DNA of 64,000 nt from a bacterium (GTDB lineage Bacteria > Zhuqueibacterota > Zhuqueibacteria > Zhuqueibacterales > Zhuqueibacteraceae). Position numbers and translations under genes: made by a program. How positions within the stretch are numbered: the stretch's first letter is position 1; the number at the start of each line of letters is the position of its first letter. A model generated the notes under the pieces. The model was not told the DNA's origin, made no database searches, and saw only the letters and a list, made by a program, of their open reading frames with translations. Shown here in pieces: positions 18,535-26,034 of this stretch. Location: NCBI GenBank assembly GCA_023150945.1, contig JAKLJX010000004.1, positions 62,001 to 126,000 on the forward strand, given 5' to 3'.

Positions 18535-19614
18535 ATGTTCTGCAACCATCGGCACGCGCCGGTTCATTCCAAAATTGCCGTCATGCCCAGTTCGCGCAAA
18601 TATCGTGAAGATTCCGTGCCAGCGGCCACGCTGCGGGAGTTGCAGGCACTGGCACGAGCATGGCGGGCGGCGGGGAGCCGCGGCGGCTTGGCGGCCGGTG
18701 CTGCGCACCATGCGGCGGATGGCATTCTCACGCTGGCCGAACAGCGGCTGCTCATCTCCACTGCATTTACTGCGTTGGTGGATTTTGCCGGCATCTACTC
18801 GGTGCAGGCGCTCGCCAATGCCCTGGCCTGTCATGGCGGCGAGCCACAAAGCCTGTGGGCCACGCTGCTGCTGCCGGCAGACCAAAATCCTGCGGCGGAA
18901 CAGAACCCTCTGGGGCAGGAAATATCCAGCCTCGCCAGGAAGCTGAACGTGAGTTGGCGCGGCGAACAATCACGCTGCCTGCCCGGGATGCGCGAACCGC
19001 TGGTGGCATGCCAAATGCTTGCACTTTTGGCCGCGCAGCAGCCGTGTCTGCCGCAGAGCATTCAGGCGGGTGATCACCTCATCCTCACCAAGGATTTGGC
19101 GGGTGCGGCTGCGGCGCTGATGGCAAATGCAAAGGAAGAGGAGTTATCCGAGGCTTTTGATCTCAAGTTTGCCAGACGCTGCCAGCAACTTGCAGCGGCA
19201 ACGCAGGCGAGTGTGCTGGCCGAGGCGCGCTGCGCCTGGAATGTGAACGGCATACACGCGCTGCGCGATCTTTTTCAAGCGGGCTTGGCGGGCGTGTTGC
19301 ATGACATGATGGATTATGCCACTCTGGACTTCGAAATCAATCTCGCTGAGATCGAGATTCTCCCTGAAGCCAAGCTGCTGTGTGACTATTTTGGCGTGGA
19401 TCCCCTCGCCGTGTTTGCGCCGGGCGCGCTGGTGATCGTGGGCGAACCCGGCGGCTGCGAGGCGGTGCTCGGCAAGTTGCGCCTTGCCAACATCCCCGCA
19501 AAACGCATCGGCCAGGTCCTCAAAGCAGGCGAGGGGAGATGGCTGGTTGAGGGCGGCGAGCGCGTCAAACTGCCGCGCCCGGCGCGTGATCCGCTCGTCG
19601 CAATACTCTCTTGA
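18535..19614 (+). CDS. Divergent AIR-synthase/HypE-like protein
   Basis: Up to 359 residues (343 if begun at 18583). The C-terminal part follows the AIRS_C pattern (AWNVNGIHALRDLFQAGLAGVLHDMMD..., then EIEILPEAKLLCDYFGVDPLAVFAPGALVIV) seen in HypE, PurM and SelD. The N-terminal half should hold the ATP-binding AIRS domain, but its usual Asp-rich and Gly-rich motifs are degraded; VDFAGIYSVQALANALAC seems to stand where VDP...GNDLAMxGA is expected. It is therefore probably not a normal AIRS-family kinase. No hydrogenase maturation genes are nearby. Neither start has a clear ribosome site. Confidence 0.6.
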   Translation: MFCNHRHAPVHSKIAVMPSSRKYREDSVPAATLRELQALARAWRAAGSRGGLAAGAAHHAADGILTLAEQRLLISTAFTALVDFAGIYSVQALANALACHGGEPQSLWATLLLPADQNPAAEQNPLGQEISSLARKLNVSWRGEQSRCLPGMREPLVACQMLALLAAQQPCLPQSIQAGDHLILTKDLAGAAAALMANAKEEELSEAFDLKFARRCQQLAAATQASVLAEARCAWNVNGIHALRDLFQAGLAGVLHDMMDYATLDFEINLAEIEILPEAKLLCDYFGVDPLAVFAPGALVIVGEPGGCEAVLGKLRLANIPAKRIGQVLKAGEGRWLVEGGERVKLPRPARDPLVAILS

Positions 19615-19620
19615 GGAAAA

Positions 19621-19640
19621 CCCGGCGCCGGCGCGCCGGG
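19621..19640 (+). terminator. GC-rich hairpin after the AIRS-like gene
   Basis: cccggcgc and gcgccggg pair perfectly over 8 bp around a 4-base loop, six bases after the stop. A T-run is missing, so termination is possible but not certain. Confidence 0.4.
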
Positions 19641-19658
19641 CCGTTCAGGAGTTTTGGC

Positions 19659-19686
19659 TTGACTCTCTAGCGGCAAACGCTAGATT
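19659..19686 (+). promoter_or_regulatory. Predicted promoter with internal inverted repeat
   Basis: TTGACT (19659-19664), a 16-base spacer and TAGATT (19681-19686) stand 68 bases before the protease-barrel gene. The spacer and the first bases of the -10 form the inverted repeat tctagcg-gcaaa-cgctaga (19666-19684), a likely position for a repressor site. Confidence 0.45.
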
Positions 19687-19753
19687 TCGAATCACTCCGC
19701 CAGAGTAACTTGTTTTCAAACTCCGCATGTGAAGCTAGCCCCCGGAGCCTGGC

Positions 19754-22675
19754 ATGAAAAGACGGATGCTGCTGCTGCTTGTCCTTCTGGCTTGGACGGC
19801 CACGAGTGAAGGGCAATATTACTTTGGCCGCAACAAAGTGCAGTACAATTATTTCGAATGGCAAATTCTCCGAACCCGCCATTTTGACATCTACTTCTAT
19901 CCCGAGATGCGGGAGCTGGCGGAAATCGGCGCCACCTATGCCGAAGAGGCCTACAGCCGGCTGGAAAATCTCACCAATTACAGCTTCAATCATCCGCTGC
20001 CGCTGATTTTCTATTCCAATCATTTTCACTTTCAACAGACCAACACCATCCCAAACCTGATTCCCGAAGGCGTGGGCGGTTTCTTCGAGTTTCTGAAAGG
20101 CCGCGTGGTGATTCCGGCCACCGGCAGTTTGTCGGAGTTCGAACACGTCATCAATCACGAATTGGTGCACGTCTTCACGCATGGCCGCGCCAATCGCATT
20201 CTGAAAGATCACAGACGCACGCAGCATGCCGGGTTGCCGCTCTGGTTCACCGAAGGCATCGCCGAGTATTGGTCGGAGGGATGGGACAGCGAAGCCGAGA
20301 TGTTCATCCGCGACGCCGTGCTCGCCGGCCATCTCGTGCCGTTGAGCCAGATGTATCGCATTTACGGCACTTTCTTGATGTACAAGGAAGGCCAGGCCAT
20401 CTGCAAGTTCATCGCCGAGCGTTACGGTGAAGAAAAGCTGCTGCAGTTGATCGAGAACATTTGGAAGGCCGACAATTTCTCCGACGTCATGAAACTCACC
20501 CTGGGCGTCGATTATCGCGAGTTCGACAAGGTCTGGCTCTATCATCTCAAGAAGGAAAAATATCCGCTGATGGAGGAGAATGACGCGCCCGGCATGATCA
20601 CCCGCCACCTCACCGACAAGGGCATCAGCACCAAGCCGGCGTTTGCCGGTTACGGCGAGCAGCGCGAGATCGTATTCATGTCCAATCGCGTCGGCTATTC
20701 GAACATCTATCGCATCCCCTACGGCCCGGAGCGCGCGGAAAAGCAGCATCTCGAGACCCTGGTGGACGGTGAACGCACCACCGAGTTCGAAGCCTTCAAT
20801 CTGCTGCGCAGCAAGCTCGATGTCAACAGCCGCGGTTTGCTGGCGTTCGTTTCGAAGAGCAAGGGGCATGACGCGCTCTACGTCTATTCGCTGAGCCAGA
20901 AGAAGATCGTCAGCCGGCATCAATTCGATGAAATCGTCACCATGAGCTCGCCGAACTGGTCGCCGGACGGCAATCGTCTGGCGTTTGCGGCCACGGGCTT
21001 TGGCGGCCTGCGCGATCTGTACCTGCTCGATCCCGGCACCGAAGGCCTGACGAAGCTGACCAACGACTATTATGACGACCGTGATCCCGCCTGGTCGCCG
21101 GATGGCCGCGTGCTGGCTTTTTCCTCCGACCGCACCGAATACGGCCGGCAGGGCGCCTACAATCTCTTCTTCTACCATCTTGACAACGGCGAGATCGAAT
21201 ACGCGACCTACGGCAACCATCGTGACTATGCGCCGGCATGGTCACCGGACGGCCGGGCGCTGGCGCTGACTTCCGACCGCGACGGCGCGTTCAACATCTG
21301 GATGCTGCGCGTGCCGCACCAGGAGATTCAGGTGGCCACCACCGCGAGCATCGACAATCCCTACAGAAACGGTGGCCTCGCGCCCGCGCCGTTGTATCCG
21401 CGCGCCATCAACGGTGCCGCCGAGATGCGCAAACTCACCAGCTTCACCACCGGCGCGTTCGATCCCGAATGGACCGACAAGGGCAGTCTGCTGTTCACCG
21501 CCTTCGAGCGCTTCAATTTTCAGATTCGCGAACTGGAAAACGTGCCGGAAGTCTTCGACGAGGCCAAGATCAGCGTGGTGGATACGCTGCACGTTCGCCG
21601 GCCGCCGTGGGCCATTCCCAAGCTCAACGGCGAAATGTCGCCGACGCAGTTTTCCTACAAGCGCAAATTCAGCCTCGATATCGCGCAAAGCCAGATCACG
21701 CAGGATCCGATTTTCGGCGCCGCCGGCGGCGCGCAGCTCGCGATGTCGGACATGCTGGGCAACGAGCAGTATCATTTCCTGGTGTTCAACAACGCGCAAA
21801 CCCGCAGCGAATTCCTGGAAAGCTTCAACCTCGCGGTCAGCCGCTTCGATCTCTCCAAGCGCGCCAATCATGCCTTTGGGCTTTATCATTTTGCCGGGCG
21901 CTACTACAACTATGCCGAAGGCTACTTCTTCGAACGGCGCTACGGCGGCTTTGGCGCGCTCAGCTATCCGCTCAGCGTGTTCGAACGCGTCGAGGCCAGT
22001 ATCAATGTGCGGCAATCCCACAAACGCTGGGAGGGCATCTCGGTCGCGCGCGATGCCTTGCTGGTCTCCAATTTCGTTTCGTACGTGAAGGACAATTCGC
22101 TGTGGGGCCCCTCCGGGCCGGTGGATGGCCGGCGCCTCAACTTCTCGCTGGGCTACACCGTTGATGTGCGCCATTCCAACGTCAACTTCTACACCATTCT
22201 GGCCGACTATCGCCACTATTTCCGGCTGGGTTTGCGCAATGCCTATGCCGTGCGGTTGCAGACGCAGTACAATCACGGCAAGGAGGCTTATCCCTTTTTC
22301 ATGGGCGGCAGTTGGGATTTGCGGCTCTATCCCCGCTGGCGCATTTGGGGCCAGAAGACGTTTCTGGTCAGCCAGGAATTGCGCTTTCCGTTCATTGACG
22401 GCTTTGCCGTGGCGTTTCCCTTTGGCGGCCTGGGCTTCAGCTCGATTCGCGGCGCCCTGTTCGTCGACGCCGGCAATGCCTGGGATCAAAAGCTCGACCG
22501 CATTCTCGGCAGCACCGGCTTCGGGGTGCGATTGCGCGTCGGCGGTTTTCTGGTGTTGCGGTACGACATCGGCCGGCGCTTCTATTGGAATGAAATCGAT
22601 CGCGGACTCGCGCCCGGCAAACTCAAACTCGACCGCAGAGTCTATCAGCAGTTTTTCTTCGGGTGGGATTTTTGA
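19754..22675 (+). CDS. Metalloprotease-like / TolB-propeller / BamA-like barrel protein
   Basis: A 973-residue exported protein in three parts. After a signal peptide (about 1-21) comes a zincin-like domain with NHELVHVF (about residues 133-140) and a later FTEGIAEYWSEG that fits the gluzincin Glu, as in peptidase-MA-like proteins. A WD40-like (PD40/TolB) propeller follows at about 290-560, with repeated WSPDG segments at 399, 452 and 496. The last third (about 650-973) looks like a BamA/Omp85-type barrel, including FPFGGLGFSSIRGALFVDAGNAW, and ends in Phe. It would sit in the outer membrane with its soluble parts in the periplasm or outside. Function is unknown; the ATG at 19754 is preceded by ggagcctggc. 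Confidence 0.85.
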   Translation: MKRRMLLLLVLLAWTATSEGQYYFGRNKVQYNYFEWQILRTRHFDIYFYPEMRELAEIGATYAEEAYSRLENLTNYSFNHPLPLIFYSNHFHFQQTNTIPNLIPEGVGGFFEFLKGRVVIPATGSLSEFEHVINHELVHVFTHGRANRILKDHRRTQHAGLPLWFTEGIAEYWSEGWDSEAEMFIRDAVLAGHLVPLSQMYRIYGTFLMYKEGQAICKFIAERYGEEKLLQLIENIWKADNFSDVMKLTLGVDYREFDKVWLYHLKKEKYPLMEENDAPGMITRHLTDKGISTKPAFAGYGEQREIVFMSNRVGYSNIYRIPYGPERAEKQHLETLVDGERTTEFEAFNLLRSKLDVNSRGLLAFVSKSKGHDALYVYSLSQKKIVSRHQFDEIVTMSSPNWSPDGNRLAFAATGFGGLRDLYLLDPGTEGLTKLTNDYYDDRDPAWSPDGRVLAFSSDRTEYGRQGAYNLFFYHLDNGEIEYATYGNHRDYAPAWSPDGRALALTSDRDGAFNIWMLRVPHQEIQVATTASIDNPYRNGGLAPAPLYPRAINGAAEMRKLTSFTTGAFDPEWTDKGSLLFTAFERFNFQIRELENVPEVFDEAKISVVDTLHVRRPPWAIPKLNGEMSPTQFSYKRKFSLDIAQSQITQDPIFGAAGGAQLAMSDMLGNEQYHFLVFNNAQTRSEFLESFNLAVSRFDLSKRANHAFGLYHFAGRYYNYAEGYFFERRYGGFGALSYPLSVFERVEASINVRQSHKRWEGISVARDALLVSNFVSYVKDNSLWGPSGPVDGRRLNFSLGYTVDVRHSNVNFYTILADYRHYFRLGLRNAYAVRLQTQYNHGKEAYPFFMGGSWDLRLYPRWRIWGQKTFLVSQELRFPFIDGFAVAFPFGGLGFSSIRGALFVDAGNAWDQKLDRILGSTGFGVRLRVGGFLVLRYDIGRRFYWNEIDRGLAPGKLKLDRRVYQQFFFGWDF

Positions 22676-22779
22676 CCAAAGATAACCAGCCCGGGGCAGG
22701 AGAGGAGGGGATCACTCCGGCGGAAGTGGCAGGCAATGAAACGGTGATCCATTCGCCGGTGCATGGAAAAAGAAAGAGA

Positions 22780-23928
22780 ATGTTCAAAAAGTTTCCGATT
22801 GGTTGTTTGCTGATTTTGGTGATGCTCGCCGGCTGCTCCAAAGCCCCGCTGCAATTGCAGCTGCCGGACCATCCGCAGCAGGATTGGCGCATCGCCGGTT
22901 TCGATACCCGCCGCACTTCGGCGCGCGCCGAATCTCTCACTGTGCCCCTGCAGGAGCTTGCCCGCCTCAAGCTGTCCTCCGCTGCGGCGCAAAACCTTTT
23001 TGTCGCCCGCGGTTTTCTGTTCGCGCCCACGCTCGACGGCCGCATCTACGTGGTCGATTTGGAGAAACACGAAATCGTACGCAAATGGAAACTGCCTCAG
23101 GGCAACGCCGGCACACTCACGGCAACCTCCAATTCGATTGTCATTGCGATGCGCTACGGCAAACACACGCTCGCGCATTTCGATCTTGCCACCGGCAAGC
23201 GCCGGTGGTCGATTGATGCCGGTGATATTGCCAGCGAGCCATTGATCGCAGACAGCCTGCTGTTTGTCGCAGCGCTTTACCAGCACGTCGATGCCTACCG
23301 CCTGCGCGATGGCCAGCGGCGCTGGCAATTCAAAACCCGGGCGCAGTTGCATGCTTCGCCGGCCCTCGGCGAGGGCGTGTTGGTCGTCGCCGCGGATGAC
23401 GGCATGGTTTATGGACTGCGGCCCGAGTCCGGCAAGAAAATCTGGGAAACCGATCTCGAACGGCCGGTGCTGGCCACGCCTGTGATTCAGGGGCAGCGCG
23501 TTTTCATCGGCACCGCGCGCGATCAGGTGGTGGCGTTGGATTTGTTCAAGGGCGAGGTTCTGTGGCGCTTTGCCAATCCCGGTCGCGTTTTTCACGCGCC
23601 CGCGGTGAATGACAGTCTGCTCATTCTGGCTTGTGCCGATGGCCGTTTGCGCGCGCTGGCGCCGGCCACGGGCCGGCTCATGTGGGAGTCGCGCGCGCTG
23701 AGCGTCATTGGCACCTCGCCATTGCTCGCGGGCGAAACCGTTTTCTTTGGCGCGCTCGACCGCCATCTCTATGCGATTCATGCCAGGGATGGCGAGTTGA
23801 TCTGGCGCCAGGAGTTGCATGGCCGCGTGCGCACCAATCCCATTCTGTGGCAGGGGCATTTGATTCTCGCCAGTGAAGATCGTGAGCTTTACATTTTTGG
23901 GTCGCCACGCCCGGCCGGCGGAGACTGA
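22780..23928 (+). CDS. PQQ-like beta-propeller lipoprotein (BamB-like)
   Basis: A 382-residue lipoprotein. The ATG at 22780 opens a lipoprotein signal ending LAGC; the open frame upstream to 22663 overlaps the preceding gene and lacks a signal. The mature part is a beta-propeller of PQQ/YVTN-type blades: repeated W-x-F/D and G-x-V/L-x-A-L/V-D elements such as LVVAADDGMVYGLRPESGKKIW and IFIGTARDQVVALDLFKGEVLW-like blades. BamB has this fold and helps insert outer-membrane barrels, and this gene follows a barrel-protein gene, but a BamB role is only a suggestion. Confidence 0.82.
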   Translation: MFKKFPIGCLLILVMLAGCSKAPLQLQLPDHPQQDWRIAGFDTRRTSARAESLTVPLQELARLKLSSAAAQNLFVARGFLFAPTLDGRIYVVDLEKHEIVRKWKLPQGNAGTLTATSNSIVIAMRYGKHTLAHFDLATGKRRWSIDAGDIASEPLIADSLLFVAALYQHVDAYRLRDGQRRWQFKTRAQLHASPALGEGVLVVAADDGMVYGLRPESGKKIWETDLERPVLATPVIQGQRVFIGTARDQVVALDLFKGEVLWRFANPGRVFHAPAVNDSLLILACADGRLRALAPATGRLMWESRALSVIGTSPLLAGETVFFGALDRHLYAIHARDGELIWRQELHGRVRTNPILWQGHLILASEDRELYIFGSPRPAGGD

Positions 23929-23931
23929 GTC

Positions 23932-24858
23932 GTGGTCATGTTGACGCATTTGCCTTTGCGCAAGAAGCTGCCCGCACGCTGCGCCATGGGCTGCCCCTGG
24001 CAGTGGCCACGGCGCATCGCTTCGTGGCAGGGCCGGGCCAGTCTCGCAGTGGTGATGATCGCGTTGTCCTTCGCGCAGTTGCCGGCACAGAGCGCAAAAG
24101 CTGATTCTGCTTTTGCCTTCGTTTCGATTCTCTGCCGCCATCCCGGCTTGCCGGCATTTCTCGATGAGGCGCAAATCGGTGTGACGCCCGTGCGCCATTT
24201 CCCCGTCCTTGCGGGCGAACATGAGTTCGGCGTGCGCCGCAGTGATTCTTCGAGCTGGCTTGATTCCGATTGGGTGCAACGCGTGACGGTTTCAGCCGGT
24301 GACACGTTAGAGCTGACAGCGGAATTCTATCGCAGTTATTTCATCAATTCCAGTCCTTACGGCGCGCAAGTTTGGCGGGATCAGAAATTGGAAGGCACGA
24401 CCCCATTGGTCTTGCGCTTGCCGGAGCAGGCAACCGCCACTGTGGAAGTCGTGCTGGAAGGGTATCATGGCCGCGTGCTCGAACTCGGGCCGCAAGCGGG
24501 GGAAACGCCGCTGGCCGTCTCGGTGCGACGCTTTGACCTTGTCCTTGAAAAAGACCTGGTGTTGGCCTCCCAACTGGAACAGGAACTCCACGCGCGCGAC
24601 CGCCGCCGAGCGCGCTACCGGCGAATGACCTACGTTGCTGCGGGGGTGAGTTTGGCAGCAAGTGTTGCCGCCATTTACTTCAAACACGAGGCCGATCAGG
24701 CTTACCGGCAGTATCAAAACTTCGGTGATCCGGCCGGGCGGGAAAGTCACTACGCGCGCGCCCGGCGCTATGACCGCTATTCCGGCGCCGCCTTTGCGAC
24801 GTTTCAAGTCAGCTTTGCATTCTCATTCTATGGCTTTCTGCAATCCATGCGGAAGTGA
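23932..24858 (+). CDS. PEGA-like domain membrane/exported protein
   Basis: A 308-residue protein starting at GTG 23932 (ATG 23938 is also possible), with GGAG eight bases before the GTG and three bases after the preceding stop. After a hydrophobic export segment (about 36-54) there are two PEGA-like beta modules; the second reads INSSPYGAQVWRDQKLEGTT (about 140-160). A C-terminal region has a hydrophobic segment (MTYVAAGVSLAASVAAIYF) and a second one at the end. PEGA modules are usually found in surface-attached proteins. It probably shares a transcript with the propeller lipoprotein. Confidence 0.65.
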   Translation: MVMLTHLPLRKKLPARCAMGCPWQWPRRIASWQGRASLAVVMIALSFAQLPAQSAKADSAFAFVSILCRHPGLPAFLDEAQIGVTPVRHFPVLAGEHEFGVRRSDSSSWLDSDWVQRVTVSAGDTLELTAEFYRSYFINSSPYGAQVWRDQKLEGTTPLVLRLPEQATATVEVVLEGYHGRVLELGPQAGETPLAVSVRRFDLVLEKDLVLASQLEQELHARDRRRARYRRMTYVAAGVSLAASVAAIYFKHEADQAYRQYQNFGDPAGRESHYARARRYDRYSGAAFATFQVSFAFSFYGFLQSMRK

Positions 24859-24925
24859 TCGCTGCGGTTGAGGGCCGGGGGTGGCTTCAACCCGGATCTT
24901 CGGGGGCAAGGGTAGCACCAAAACG

Positions 24926-24960
24926 CCAAGGCCTGGCGCCGATTGGCAACCAGGCCTTGG
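24926..24960 (-). terminator. Terminator between convergent genes
   Basis: ccaaggcctgg (24926-24936) and ccaggccttgg (24950-24960) form a perfect 11-bp stem. On the minus strand a GTTTT run follows, 54 bases past the LysM gene stop. On the plus strand no T-run follows the stem, so it serves mainly the LysM gene. Confidence 0.7.
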
Positions 24961-25014
24961 AAAAATCCACCCGCAAACAGTCGCGCTGCAAGCGCCGCGC
25001 CGTGTGCGCCGGCG

Positions 25015-25398
25015 TCAACGTTGTTTGAAGGGCAGTTTCAACTTCTGGCCGACCTTGATCAGGTCGGGATTGCTGAGAATGTCTTTGTTCAGGTTGAAGA
25101 TTTCCATGTAGCGTTTGGCATCGCCGAAGAGCTGTTTCGCCAGCTTGGACAGCGTGTCGCCGGATTTCACGGTGTAGATGCCGTAGATGTCCGTTTTCTC
25201 CACCTTGATGTCGGCCGCGATTTCGTTTTCCCAATTGGGGTAGGTCTTGATCTTGTCCCAGAGCAGATCCTTGTCCAATTGATATGTGGCCGTTCCCTTG
25301 ATGTGCAGCTTGCCGCCCTCTTCCCGAACGTCTCCATCCTTGACCTGCAGCTTGGTTCCCAAGTCCAGCAAGTCCTGATACTTCTCTTTCAATGCCAT
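25015..25398 (-). CDS. LysM-domain protein (Kbp/YgaU-like)
   Basis: A 127-residue cytoplasmic-looking protein. The start at 25398 has AAGGAG at good distance; the open frame further upstream lacks one. The N-terminal part (1-75) has a BON-like pattern (KLHIKGTATYQLDKDLLWD). The C-terminal LysM (about 77-127) reads YTVKSGDTLSKLAKQLFGDA and ends NPDLIKVGQKLKLP. This is the layout of E. coli Kbp/YgaU, a potassium-binding protein; the same role here is inferred from layout only. A terminator follows. Confidence 0.85.
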   Translation of the reverse strand: MALKEKYQDLLDLGTKLQVKDGDVREEGGKLHIKGTATYQLDKDLLWDKIKTYPNWENEIAADIKVEKTDIYGIYTVKSGDTLSKLAKQLFGDAKRYMEIFNLNKDILSNPDLIKVGQKLKLPFKQR

Positions 25399-25539
25399 GA
25401 TCCAATCTCCTTTCATAGAATGTTGTAACAAAATGGGCACTGCTTCTGCTTGCACTCGCATTCAACGGCCGGAAATGTGCAAGGATAAGCAGCAAGATGC
25501 AACAGAAATCTTGCCTCCGCCGCTTTCCGGCGGCTGCGG

Positions 25540-25854
25540 CTATTCGATCAAATCCAGCGCGGCTTGCAATTCGCTGGCGGCGTGGTGATTGCCGGCATGG
25601 CGTGCGGCCTGCAGGCCGGCGCGATACATCGCGATCGCTTCCGGAATGCGATTGAGCGATTCCAGCAGATGGGCATATTGATAATAGGTCGGCACATAGG
25701 CCGGGTGCTCGGCGACGAGCCGTTCGAAATGGGGCAGTGCCTCTTCCGGCCGGTTCAGCTTCGTGAGTTCCAGCGCGACCAGATAGCGGGTGAAGGCATC
25801 GGCGGGATCGGCGGCCAGGCTTTGCAGCAACTTTTCCAATCGGGTGGTATCCAT
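25540..25854 (-). CDS. Small TPR protein
   Basis: About 104 residues from the ATG at 25854. Roughly two and a half tetratricopeptide-like repeats are visible: DAFTRYLVALELTKLNRPEEA, then YVPTYYQYAHLLESLNRIPEA, then an Ala-rich third helix pair with HAGNHHAASELQAALD. There is no signal peptide. Such proteins mediate protein contacts; a partner cannot be named. The frame is open upstream to 25968, but that stretch lies in the promoter region of the divergent pullulanase gene. Confidence 0.75.
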   Translation of the reverse strand: MDTTRLEKLLQSLAADPADAFTRYLVALELTKLNRPEEALPHFERLVAEHPAYVPTYYQYAHLLESLNRIPEAIAMYRAGLQAARHAGNHHAASELQAALDLIE

Positions 25855-25953
25855 GACAGGCTCGGCTTTGGGGTTGGCTTTTTCCCAACATAACTGCCCC
25901 GGCGCACAGATGCAAGCGCGAATCTCGGCGGGCGCGGCGCACGCAGAATCAGC

Positions 25954-25981
25954 TTGGTTGACAGACAATTTTTTCTATCTT
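25954..25981 (+). promoter_or_regulatory. Predicted promoter of the pullulanase gene
   Basis: TTGGTT (25954-25959) or an overlapping TTGACA (25958-25963) precedes TATCTT (25976-25981). The spacing to the first is 16 bases; to the second it is only 12. The GTG start lies at 26035. Confidence 0.4.
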
Positions 25982-26034
25982 GCACCATCTGCCGGTATGC
26001 GGCAACTGACCTAACCAATTCCAGGAGTCTGGCA

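Noticed and set aside
18535-19614. True HypE hydrogenase maturation factor
   Set aside because: The ATP-site motifs and the C-terminal Cys that carries the CN ligand in HypE are missing, and no hyp genes are nearby.
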